Shown here: in pieces, positions 14,206 to 20,386 of the stretch
How the letters are laid out: each line of letters begins with the position of its first letter
How positions within the stretch are numbered: the stretch's first letter is position 1
Origin: Actinomycetota bacterium
GTDB taxonomy: Bacteria; Actinomycetota; Acidimicrobiia; Acidimicrobiales; CADCSY01
Length of the DNA stretch: 32,668 bases
Direction of reading: 5' to 3'
NCBI GenBank assembly: GCA_019348555.1
Contig: JAHWJH010000015.1
Coordinates: 1-32,668 of the forward strand
Notes under the pieces: model-generated
Databases searched by the model: none
The model's input: the letters and a program-made list of their open reading frames with translations, nothing else
Told to the model about the DNA's origin: nothing
Program-made: the position numbers and the translations under genes

Positions 14206-15255
14206 ATGGCCGCCCCGCCTCCCCACCGCCGGCTGACCCAGTTCAGCCACGGCGCCGGCTGAGCCTGCAAGCTCGCCCCCGGCGAGCTGGCGCAGGTACT
14301 GCGCCGCCTGGCACCGGTCGACCACCCCGACCTGCTCGTGGGCTCCGCCACGGGCGACGACGCCGCGGTCTGGCGCCTCGACGACGACCGGGCCCTGGTG
14401 GTGACCGCCGACTTCATCACGCCGGTGGTGGACGATCCCCGGGACTGGGGGCGCATCGCCGCCACCAACGCCGTGTCCGACGTCTACGCCATGGGCGGCC
14501 GCCCGATGCTGGCCCTCAACCTGGTGGGCTGGAACGTCGAGGAGCTGCCCACCGAGCTGCTCTCCGACGTGCTGGCCGGTGCCGCCGAGGTGGGGTTGGA
14601 GTGCGGGTTCGTCACCGTGGGCGGCCACACCGTCGACGACCCCGAGCCGAAGTTCGGCCTCGCCGTGGTGGGCGAGGTCGACCCGGCCCGCATCCTGACC
14701 AACGCCGGGCTGCGACCCGGCGACGACCTGGTGCTCACCAAAGCGCTCGGGGTGGGGATCGTCGCCACCGCCGTCAAGCGCGACCTGACCGGTCCCGACG
14801 TCATCGCCGCGGCGGTGGCGTCGATGACGACCAGCAACGCCGCCGCCTGCGCCGCCGCTCTGGCCGCCGGGGCGACGGGGGCCACCGACGTGACCGGCTT
14901 CGGCCTGCTCGGCCACCTGGCCCGCATGGCCGAGGAGTCGGGCGTCGACGTGGCCCTCGACGCCGATGCCGTGGCGGTGCTCCCCGGTGCCCGGGAGTTG
15001 GCCGAGCAGGGGTGCATCCCCGGGGGCAGCGCCCGCAACCTCGACTGGGTGGGCGATCGGCTCGACCGGGGCACGGTCGACCCCATCACCGTGGCCATCC
15101 TTGCCGACGCACAGACCTCCGGCGGCCTGCTGTTCGGTGCCGAGCCCTCGGCGGCGGCGGCGGCCGTCGAGCAGCTCCGGGCCGGCGGCCACGACGCCGC
15201 CGTGGTGGGGCGCGCCGGGCCCGGCAGCGGCCGCATCACGCTGGGAGCGTCCTGA
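14206..15255 (+). CDS. selD: SelD, selenide-water dikinase, itself a selenoprotein (UGA at codon 19)
   Basis: SelD makes selenophosphate from selenide and ATP, the selenium donor for selenocysteine tRNA. ATG 14206 opens a frame reading LTQFSHGAG, then TGA (14260-14262), then ACKLAPGELAQVLRRL. This is the catalytic SHGAG-(C/U)-x-CK site of SelD, with the in-frame UGA exactly at the catalytic cysteine/selenocysteine position and the partner Cys21 and Lys22 kept. The rest is intact: ATGDDAAVW, DFITPVVDDPRDWGRIAATN, AVSDVYAMGGRPMLALNL, TKALGVGI, DVTGFGLLGHLARM, ILADAQTSGGLLF. Total 349 residues, normal for the family. A start at 14338 would lose the active site. A hairpin follows the UGA. SelA, SelB and tRNA-Sec must lie outside the window. 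Confidence 0.9.
14264..14296 (+). promoter_or_regulatory. Candidate bacterial SECIS hairpin in selD
   Basis: Just after the UGA, 14264-14268 pairs with 14292-14296 and 14270-14277 pairs perfectly with 14281-14288. There is an asymmetric internal loop and an apical CCC. The apical loop is 16 to 18 nt past the UGA, at the near end of the usual bacterial range. The apical G/U features of the E. coli element are not obvious. Confidence 0.5.
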
Positions 15256-15266
15256 CGTAGACCTGC

Positions 15267-15283
15267 ACAGGTCGGCGACCTGT
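15267..15283. terminator. Hairpin between convergent selD and menC
   Basis: A perfect 7-bp stem (15267-15273 with 15277-15283) with a GGC loop lies 11 nt after the selD stop. No T run follows, so termination is inferred mainly from its place between two facing stop codons. Confidence 0.45.
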
Positions 15284-15311
15284 CCGGCGTGTGGCCGAAG
15301 GCGGGGCCCGG

Positions 15312-16373
15312 TCAGGACCCGGCGTCGAGGTGCACGGCACCGAGGGGGCGGACGGCCATGGTGCCGTCGGCAGCCAGCTCCCAGGGGTCGGTGAGGTCGC
15401 GGGTGAACCAGCGACTGGTGGCCGGAAGGTCGCCGGGCAGGGTCGCCCCGGGAAGGGCGGCCAACGCCACGCTGACCGCCTTGGCGACGCCGGTGTCGAT
15501 CATGCCGCCGATCCACAGCGGCACGCCCCGGGCCAGAGCGAGGTCGTGGATGCGTAGGGCCTCGGCGATGCCCCCGACCCGGCCGGGCTTGAGGTTCACG
15601 TGGTCGAGGGCACCCAGCGCCAGGGCGGTCTCGAGGTCGGCCGCCGAGGCGATCGACTCGTCGAGGCACACCGGGGTCTCCAGGTGGCGACGCAGCTCCG
15701 CCAGGCCGACGAGGTCGTCGGCGGGCAGCGGCTGTTCGATCTCCACCAGACCGAGCGCATCGAGGCTCGCCAGGACGCCGTCGACGTCGTGGCGCCGGTA
15801 CGAGCCGTTGGCGTCGGCACCGAGGGCGAGGTCGGGCCACGTGGAGCGCAGGGCGCCAAGTGGCTCGAGGTCCCACCCGGGACGGATCTTCGCCTTCACC
15901 CGCCGGTAGCCGTCGGCCAGGTGCTGCGCCACCTCCCCGACCAGGGCGTCGACCGAGCCGGCGATGCCGACCGCCACCCCGCAGGGGACCCGATCCCGCA
16001 CGGCTCCGGCCCAGGCGGCGAGCTCGGTGCCGGCCAGTGCCAGGCGCAGGTGCAGCACCGCCGCCTCCACCGCCGCCGCTGCCATGGGGTGGCCCACCAC
16101 CCCGGCCGGGCGTCCCGCCGACGCCGCCGGGACCAGGAACCGGCGCAGCACCGACTCGGCCCCGTCGACCCACTCCCCGGTGTAGGTGGGCGCGGCGGGG
16201 GCGGCGCACTCCCCCCACCCCTCGGTCCCGTCGGGGGCGACGGCGCGCACCAGCAGCACCTCCTTGGCCTCCTCGGTGCCGTGGGCGCTGACGAAGGGTC
16301 GGACCAGCGCCAGCCTGGTCCGCACCACCTCGAGCTGCGCCACCGCCGCCAGGGGCAGCGGCGCCCGGTTCAC
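15312..16373 (-). CDS. menC: MenC, o-succinylbenzoate synthase (enolase superfamily)
   Basis: A 353-residue enolase-superfamily protein. The catalytic lysine pair is in RRVKAKIRPGWD (KxK). The metal ligands are in LALGADANGSY (D), LVEIEQPLPADD (E) and TPVCLDES (D), and the second lysine is in HVNLKPGRVGG. This is the muconate-lactonizing subgroup, whose members include o-succinylbenzoate synthase of menaquinone synthesis and N-succinylamino acid racemases. Menaquinone is the usual actinobacterial quinone, so the MenC role is favoured, although no other men gene is adjacent. GTG 16373 overlaps the stop of the HNH gene as GTGA. A start some 10 codons later (GTG before AQLEVV) is possible. Confidence 0.8.
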   Translation of the reverse strand: MNRAPLPLAAVAQLEVVRTRLALVRPFVSAHGTEEAKEVLLVRAVAPDGTEGWGECAAPAAPTYTGEWVDGAESVLRRFLVPAASAGRPAGVVGHPMAAAAVEAAVLHLRLALAGTELAAWAGAVRDRVPCGVAVGIAGSVDALVGEVAQHLADGYRRVKAKIRPGWDLEPLGALRSTWPDLALGADANGSYRRHDVDGVLASLDALGLVEIEQPLPADDLVGLAELRRHLETPVCLDESIASAADLETALALGALDHVNLKPGRVGGIAEALRIHDLALARGVPLWIGGMIDTGVAKAVSVALAALPGATLPGDLPATSRWFTRDLTDPWELAADGTMAVRPLGAVHLDAGS

Positions 16374-16873
16374 GCCGACAGGGCCGGCTCCAGATACGGC
16401 TCCCAATGGCTCGGCACCGTGCCGACGGCCACGATCACCCAGGTGAGCTCCCGGGGTGCGCTCGGCCGTCGGCGCAGGACCATGCCGCTCTCGCTCAGGA
16501 GGCGATCGCGCTTGCGGGCGTTGCAGGGCCGGCACGCCGCCACCACGTTCTCCCACACGTGCTGACCGCCCCGGCTGCGAGGGATGACGTGGTCGATGCT
16601 CTCGGCGGCGGCGTTGCAGTACTGGCAGCGGGAACCGTCACGGGCGAAGACCGCCCGCCGGTTGAGCGACGCCCGCCGGCGGAACGGCACCCGCACGAAG
16701 TAGCGCAGCCGGATCACCGACGGGATCGGCACGCTGATGCGTTCGGAGCGCATCTCGGCGCCGGTGTCGTGGAGCACGTCGGCCTTCTCGCTGAGGACCA
16801 GCACCACGGCGCGACGCACCGGAACGACACACAGCGGCTCATAGCTGGCATTGAGCACCAGGGCCCTGCTCAC
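16370..16873 (-). CDS. HNH endonuclease-family protein
   Basis: A 167-residue protein. RALVLNASYEPLCVVPVRRA at the N-terminus is typical of a widespread actinobacterial family. The HNH nuclease fold spans CQYCNAAAESIDHVIPRSRG and GQHVWENVVAACRPCNARKR: two CxxC zinc pairs around DHVIPRSRGG, with the N in WENVV and the H/N catalytic residues. The biological target is unknown; members are usually chromosomal and not tied to restriction systems. GTG 16873 is chosen because TAGTCT lies 8 nt before it. A longer GTG start at 16915 would put that element inside the gene. It is coupled to menC by GTGA overlap. Confidence 0.8.
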   Translation of the reverse strand: MSRALVLNASYEPLCVVPVRRAVVLVLSEKADVLHDTGAEMRSERISVPIPSVIRLRYFVRVPFRRRASLNRRAVFARDGSRCQYCNAAAESIDHVIPRSRGGQHVWENVVAACRPCNARKRDRLLSESGMVLRRRPSAPRELTWVIVAVGTVPSHWEPYLEPALSA

Positions 16874-16881
16874 CGGCGGAA

Positions 16882-16887
16882 AGACTA
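16882..16887 (-). promoter_or_regulatory. Probable -10 element (TAGTCT) of the HNH-menC pair
   Basis: TAGTCT on the minus strand ends 8 nt before GTG 16873, and no Shine-Dalgarno sequence lies between them. It fits the leaderless pattern of this window. Confidence 0.45.
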
Positions 16888-16936
16888 ACCCCGGCGCGAG
16901 GCGGCGGTGGTGCACCGCGCAGCCACCGAGCGGGGC

Positions 16937-16955
16937 CCCCGGCTGGCGCCCGGGG
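16937..16955 (-). terminator. Weak GC-rich hairpin after the ROK-kinase operon
   Basis: 16937-16942 pairs with 16950-16955 (6 bp, 7-nt loop) immediately beyond the stop codon of the small gene at 16956. There is no T run. It may end the ROK transcript before the HNH gene promoter. Confidence 0.3.
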
Positions 16956-17207
16956 TCAACGTCGGGCCCTCCGGCACCAGGTCAGATAGGCGAGCACGTC
17001 GCCCGGGTCGGGATCGCGCTCGGGATCGCCGTAGGCGGTCTGCAGCCGGAAGCGGAGGTAGGAAGCATCAGGGACCGGCAGAGGCGGCCAACGTCGCCAC
17101 CACCCCGACGGCGCCAAGCGCACCAGCTGCGTCACGGCGGTGGCCCACAGCCAGGGTCGGGCGGCCAGGGCGAGGGCCGCTCGGAGCTCCCAGCGCTGCG
17201 CCGTCAT
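16956..17207 (-). CDS. Small conserved protein coupled to the ROK kinase
   Basis: 83 residues: MTAQRWELRAALALAARPWL, then WATAVTQLVRLAPSGWWRRW, PPLPVPDASYLRFRLQTAYG, and a C-terminus with DPGDVLAYLTWCRR. It is basic, rich in Trp, and has one moderately hydrophobic stretch that may be an amphipathic or membrane-contacting helix. I know no function for it. The ATG at 17207 overlaps the ROK stop as ATGA, and codon use matches its neighbours, so it looks like a true gene and not a shadow frame. The coupling suggests shared expression with the kinase only. Confidence 0.65.
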   Translation of the reverse strand: MTAQRWELRAALALAARPWLWATAVTQLVRLAPSGWWRRWPPLPVPDASYLRFRLQTAYGDPERDPDPGDVLAYLTWCRRARR

Positions 17208-18073
17208 CGGCGACCGGCCACGTCGTGGCCGATCCCACGCCATCCCACCGCTCCGGCTCCCACGAGCGGGCTCGACGGGCCCAGTCCGGCGGGGACGACC
17301 CTGGCGCCCCGGGAGAACTCGAGGCGGGCGAGGCGGTCGAGCTCGCCCTGCGCGGCGGCGAAGAACGGCGCACCGAAGCCGAGCGCCACCGAGCCGGCCA
17401 CCACCGCCAGGCGGAGGTCGAGCAGGTTGGCCGACGACGCCACCCCGCGGCCCACCATGGTGCCGACGTGGCGGACCACCTCCGGCCCGGCCTGGCGGGC
17501 GTCGCGGCCGGTGACGCGGCGGATCGCCGTGCCCGACGCCTCTGCCTCCAGGCAACCCTGACCCCCGCACGAGCAGCGGTTGCCGTCGGGACGGACGACC
17601 ACGTGGCCGATGTGGCCGGCGTTGCCAGACGCTCCGTCGAGGAGCCGGCCTCCGGACACGATGCCTCCGCCGACACCGGTCGACACGACCATGGCGACGT
17701 AGTCGTCGACCCCGGCGGCGGCGCCGACCCAGCCCTCCCCGAGGGCCAGCGCCTTGGCGTCGTTGTCGACGAACGTCGGCAGACCCGTCGCTTCGGCGAG
17801 CCGGCGACGGAGCGGGAAGTCCCGCCAGGCGGGGATGTTGAGCGGCGACACCCGCTCGCCGCCGGGCGCCATCGGGCCACCCGTGCCGACCCCGCACACC
17901 TCCTCATCGCCGCTGCGCACCTGGGCGACCACGTCGAGCAGGACGGCGAAGAGCGCCTCGGCGTCGGCGCCGTGCGTGGGCACCTCGGCGTGATCGAGCA
18001 GGGTCCCGGACGCTGCCACGAGGCCCGCCGCCAGCTTGGTACCACCGATGTCGATGGCGAGGGCGCAGCCCAC
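17204..18073 (-). CDS. ROK-family sugar kinase (glucokinase-like)
   Basis: 289 residues. The ATP-binding start is ALAIDIGGTKLAAGLV (DxGGTK). The sugar-binding and catalytic region has VDNDAKALALGEGWVGAA with the catalytic D, then STGVGGGIVSGG. The ROK zinc motif is present as GHIGHVVVRPDGNRCSCGGQ GCLEAEASG, matching G-H-x9-11-CxCGxxGCxE. The closest role is glucokinase phosphorylating glucose at C6, but ROK members also act on other hexoses and N-acetylhexosamines. No regulator-type helix-turn-helix is present, so it is an enzyme. GTG 18073 lies 7 nt after TACCCT. It is divergent from the moxR operon. Confidence 0.85.
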   Translation of the reverse strand: MGCALAIDIGGTKLAAGLVAASGTLLDHAEVPTHGADAEALFAVLLDVVAQVRSGDEEVCGVGTGGPMAPGGERVSPLNIPAWRDFPLRRRLAEATGLPTFVDNDAKALALGEGWVGAAAGVDDYVAMVVSTGVGGGIVSGGRLLDGASGNAGHIGHVVVRPDGNRCSCGGQGCLEAEASGTAIRRVTGRDARQAGPEVVRHVGTMVGRGVASSANLLDLRLAVVAGSVALGFGAPFFAAAQGELDRLARLEFSRGARVVPAGLGPSSPLVGAGAVGWRGIGHDVAGRR

Positions 18074-18080
18074 GGGCCGC

Positions 18081-18086
18081 AGGGTA
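18081..18086 (-). promoter_or_regulatory. Probable -10 element (TACCCT) of the ROK kinase gene
   Basis: TACCCT on the minus strand ends 7 nt before the GTG start. It faces the moxR -10 element about 35 nt away, so the two promoters share a short divergent region. Confidence 0.5.
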
Positions 18087-18119
18087 GCGCCGGCTTCTGG
18101 GGCGCCGGACGGAGGACGG

Positions 18120-18125
18120 TATGCT
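18120..18125 (+). promoter_or_regulatory. Probable -10 element (TATGCT) of the moxR operon
   Basis: TATGCT overlaps an in-frame ATG at 18121. If it is the -10, that ATG cannot be the start. GTG 18190, with AGGAG at 18179-18183 six bases upstream, becomes the likely start, leaving a leader of about 55-60 nt. Confidence 0.45.
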
Positions 18126-18189
18126 GCTGCGGTCAGCCGAGACCGAAGCCGACGTGCTGGGCGCGTGCGCGGCAGAACAGGAGATCCCC

Positions 18190-19167
18190 GTGCCCAGACG
18201 ACTGGCGCCAGCTACCCACGGGAGCTTCGTGGAGGTCTTCGGGGCCATCGCCGGCAGCATCGAGCGGGTGGTCCGGGGCAAGCCCGAGGCCATCGAGCTG
18301 GTGCTGCTGTGCCTGGTGGCCGAAGGCCATGTCCTCATCGAGGACGTGCCCGGGGTGGGCAAGACCAGCCTGGCCAAAGCCCTGGCCACCTCCCTCGACT
18401 GCCGTTGGGGGCGCATCCAGTTCACCCCCGACCTGCTGCCCACCGACGTGGTGGGAGGCACGGTGTGGAACCGGGCGACCGGGGAGTTCGACTTCCGGCC
18501 CGGGGCGATCTTCGCCAACCTGGTCCTCGGCGACGAGATCAACCGGGCGTCGCCGAAGACGCAGTCGGCGCTGCTCGAGGCCATGGAGGAGCGTCAGGTC
18601 ACCGTCGACGCCACCACCTATCCCCTCGACGCGCCGTTCATGGTGCTGGCCACCCAGAACCCGGCCGAGCACGACGGCACCTACCCGCTCCCCCAGAGCC
18701 AGCTCGACCGCTTCCTCATGCGGGTCACGATGGGCTACCCCCGACGCGAGAGCGAGCTGCGGATCCTCGAGACCTCCGGTGGTGCCGAGGCCCTGGATGC
18801 GCTGGAGCCGGTGGCGACGGCCAAGGACGTGGTCGAGATGGCGGCCGCCGCCCGCGCCGTGCACGTGGCACCGAGCCTGCGGGGCTACCTGGTCGACCTG
18901 GCCGAGACCACGAGGCGTCACCACGCCCTCGCTCTTGGCATGTCGCCCCGGGCGACCCTCGCCCTCCAGCGGGTCGCCCAGGCCAGGGCGGCGGCGAGCG
19001 GGCGGTCCTACGTCGTGCCCGACGACGTGAAGGCACTGGCCCCGTCGGTGCTGTGCCACCGCCTCGAGCTGACTCCCGAAGCCGAGATGCAAGGCGTCGC
19101 CACCACCGACATCGTCGACGACGTCCTGCGCCACGTCGCTGTTCCCGCGGGCGGGTCCGACAGGTAG
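18190..19167 (+). CDS. MoxR-family AAA+ ATPase
   Basis: 325 residues from GTG 18190, or 348 if ATG 18121 (preceded by GGAGG) is used. Walker A is EDVPGVGKTSLAKAL, Walker B is LVLGDEINRASPKTQSALLE, sensor 1 is VLATQNPAEHDGTYPLPQSQ, and LDRF follows. The C-terminal lid carries SGRSYVVPDDVKALAPSVLC HRLEL. MoxR ATPases act as chaperones, often with a von Willebrand-type partner. In the common MoxR - DUF58 - transglutaminase layout, present here, they are thought to work with a membrane protein complex. AGGAG six bases before GTG supports the chosen start. Conservation begins near SFVEVFGAI, so both starts keep the whole domain. Confidence 0.9.
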   Translation: MPRRLAPATHGSFVEVFGAIAGSIERVVRGKPEAIELVLLCLVAEGHVLIEDVPGVGKTSLAKALATSLDCRWGRIQFTPDLLPTDVVGGTVWNRATGEFDFRPGAIFANLVLGDEINRASPKTQSALLEAMEERQVTVDATTYPLDAPFMVLATQNPAEHDGTYPLPQSQLDRFLMRVTMGYPRRESELRILETSGGAEALDALEPVATAKDVVEMAAAARAVHVAPSLRGYLVDLAETTRRHHALALGMSPRATLALQRVAQARAAASGRSYVVPDDVKALAPSVLCHRLELTPEAEMQGVATTDIVDDVLRHVAVPAGGSDR

Positions 19168-19198
19168 TGGGTCGGCCTCACACCTCGCCGGGCCACCG

Positions 19199-20386
19199 GT
19201 GCTGACCCGCCAGGGAGCGGCCGTCACCGTCGCCTCGGTGGCCATGGTCGTCGCCGGGCGCCTCTTCGCCGTGGTGGAGCTGTTCGTGCTCGGCGCCGGG
19301 GGCGCCGCGCTGGTCATCGGCGCCGCCCTGTTCGTGGGCCTCACCCGGGTGCACCTCGACGTGGTGAGGGAGCTTCGCCCGACCCGTGTCCACGCCGGCC
19401 AACCGGCCACCGTGCAGTTGCGGGTGCACAACCGTGGTGCCCGTCGGGCCCCCGTGCTCAGCCTCTCCGACGTGGTCGAGGGCATCAACGGCACCGCCCG
19501 GGTGGTGCTCGCTCCTCTTGGCCCGGGCCAGACCGTCACGGCCACCTACACGGTGCCGAGCGACCGTCGCGGGGTGCTCGCCATCGGGCCCATGGAGGTG
19601 CGCGTCGGCGACCCCTTCGGCCTGACCTCGGTGTCGAGCTCGGGCGCGCCCGTCTCCCTGCTGTCGGTGTGGCCGGCCGTCGAGCAGGTCATCGCCTCAC
19701 CCTCCACGCCGGGCGACCATCGCGACGCGGATGCCGAGCCCACCGGTTCCCTGGCCCATCAGGGTGACGAGTTCTACGCCCTGCGGCCCTACGCCGACGG
19801 TGACGACCGCCGCCACGTCCACTGGCGGGCGTCGGCCAAGCGGGACGAGCTCGTGGTGCGCCAGCACGAGCGGCGCGCCCCGGGCCGGGCCACCGTCGTG
19901 CTCGACACCAGCGCCGGTGCCTATCAGGGCGACACCTTCGAGCGGGCGGTGTCGGCGGCGGCGAGCATCGCCCTGGCCTGCAGCCGTGCCCAGCTTCCCG
20001 TCCGGGTCATGACGACCGCCGGGTTCGACTCGGGGTTCGGCGGCGACGCCCGCCATCTCGACCGCGTGATGGAGCATCTGGCGGTGGTTCAGCTCCGCCA
20101 GCTGGGCCACCTGCCTACCCTGCTCGGAGCCCTTCGCCGACCCGGGCCGGGCCACGGTCAGCCGGTGGCCGTCCTCACCGGATCCAGCGCAGCAGGTGGC
20201 CGCATCGGCGGGGCAGGAGCGCACGGCCTCACCGTGGTGGCCTTCGTCGCCGGCCACCACCCGCCACCCGCTCGCGGCCCCACCGTCGTGGTCGACGACA
20301 CCACCACCTTCGCGGCGGCGTGGAACCGGGCCATGCTGTCGTCGAGGCGACCGATGGCCCCGATCGGCCACGGCGCTCGCTCATGA
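19199..20386 (+). CDS. DUF58 protein with N-terminal membrane anchor
   Basis: 395 residues. Two hydrophobic stretches near the N-terminus (VASVAMVVAGRLFAVVELFV; ALVIGAALFVGL) anchor a soluble part. A beta-rich segment (HAGQPATVQLRVHNRGARRA) is followed by the DUF58 signature FYALRPYADGDDRRHVHWRA and SAKRDELVVRQHE, then a von Willebrand-like core beginning with TVVLDTSAGAYQGDTFERAV. A complete MIDAS (DxSxS) is not obvious; DTSAGAY takes its place. It follows moxR by 31 nt, and its stop overlaps the next start as ATGA. The family is the usual partner of MoxR, but its biochemical activity is not established. Confidence 0.85.
   Translation: MLTRQGAAVTVASVAMVVAGRLFAVVELFVLGAGGAALVIGAALFVGLTRVHLDVVRELRPTRVHAGQPATVQLRVHNRGARRAPVLSLSDVVEGINGTARVVLAPLGPGQTVTATYTVPSDRRGVLAIGPMEVRVGDPFGLTSVSSSGAPVSLLSVWPAVEQVIASPSTPGDHRDADAEPTGSLAHQGDEFYALRPYADGDDRRHVHWRASAKRDELVVRQHERRAPGRATVVLDTSAGAYQGDTFERAVSAAASIALACSRAQLPVRVMTTAGFDSGFGGDARHLDRVMEHLAVVQLRQLGHLPTLLGALRRPGPGHGQPVAVLTGSSAAGGRIGGAGAHGLTVVAFVAGHHPPPARGPTVVVDDTTTFAAAWNRAMLSSRRPMAPIGHGARS

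Noticed and set aside
14260-14262. Reading the UGA as a nonsense mutation in a dead selD
   Set aside because: The only stop in the gene is at exactly the residue known to be selenocysteine in many SelD proteins, and the remainder shows no decay.
14338-15255. A shorter selD beginning at GTG 14338
   Set aside because: It would lack the catalytic residue, Cys21 and Lys22. The upstream in-frame sequence matches SelD perfectly on both sides of the UGA.
12906-15260. A 784-codon open frame on the plus strand across mraZ, the ligase gene and selD
   Set aside because: It is out of frame with selD and antisense to mraZ and the LplA-like gene, both of which have clear motifs. No protein family is visible in it.
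15267-15283. Classical rho-independent terminators in this window
   Set aside because: None of the hairpins (924, 4187, 15267, 16937, 30306) is followed by a T run, so I call them terminators only where context supports it.
17204-18073. The ROK protein as a transcriptional repressor
   Set aside because: There is no N-terminal helix-turn-helix. The protein begins directly at the ATP-binding DIGGTK motif, so it is a kinase.
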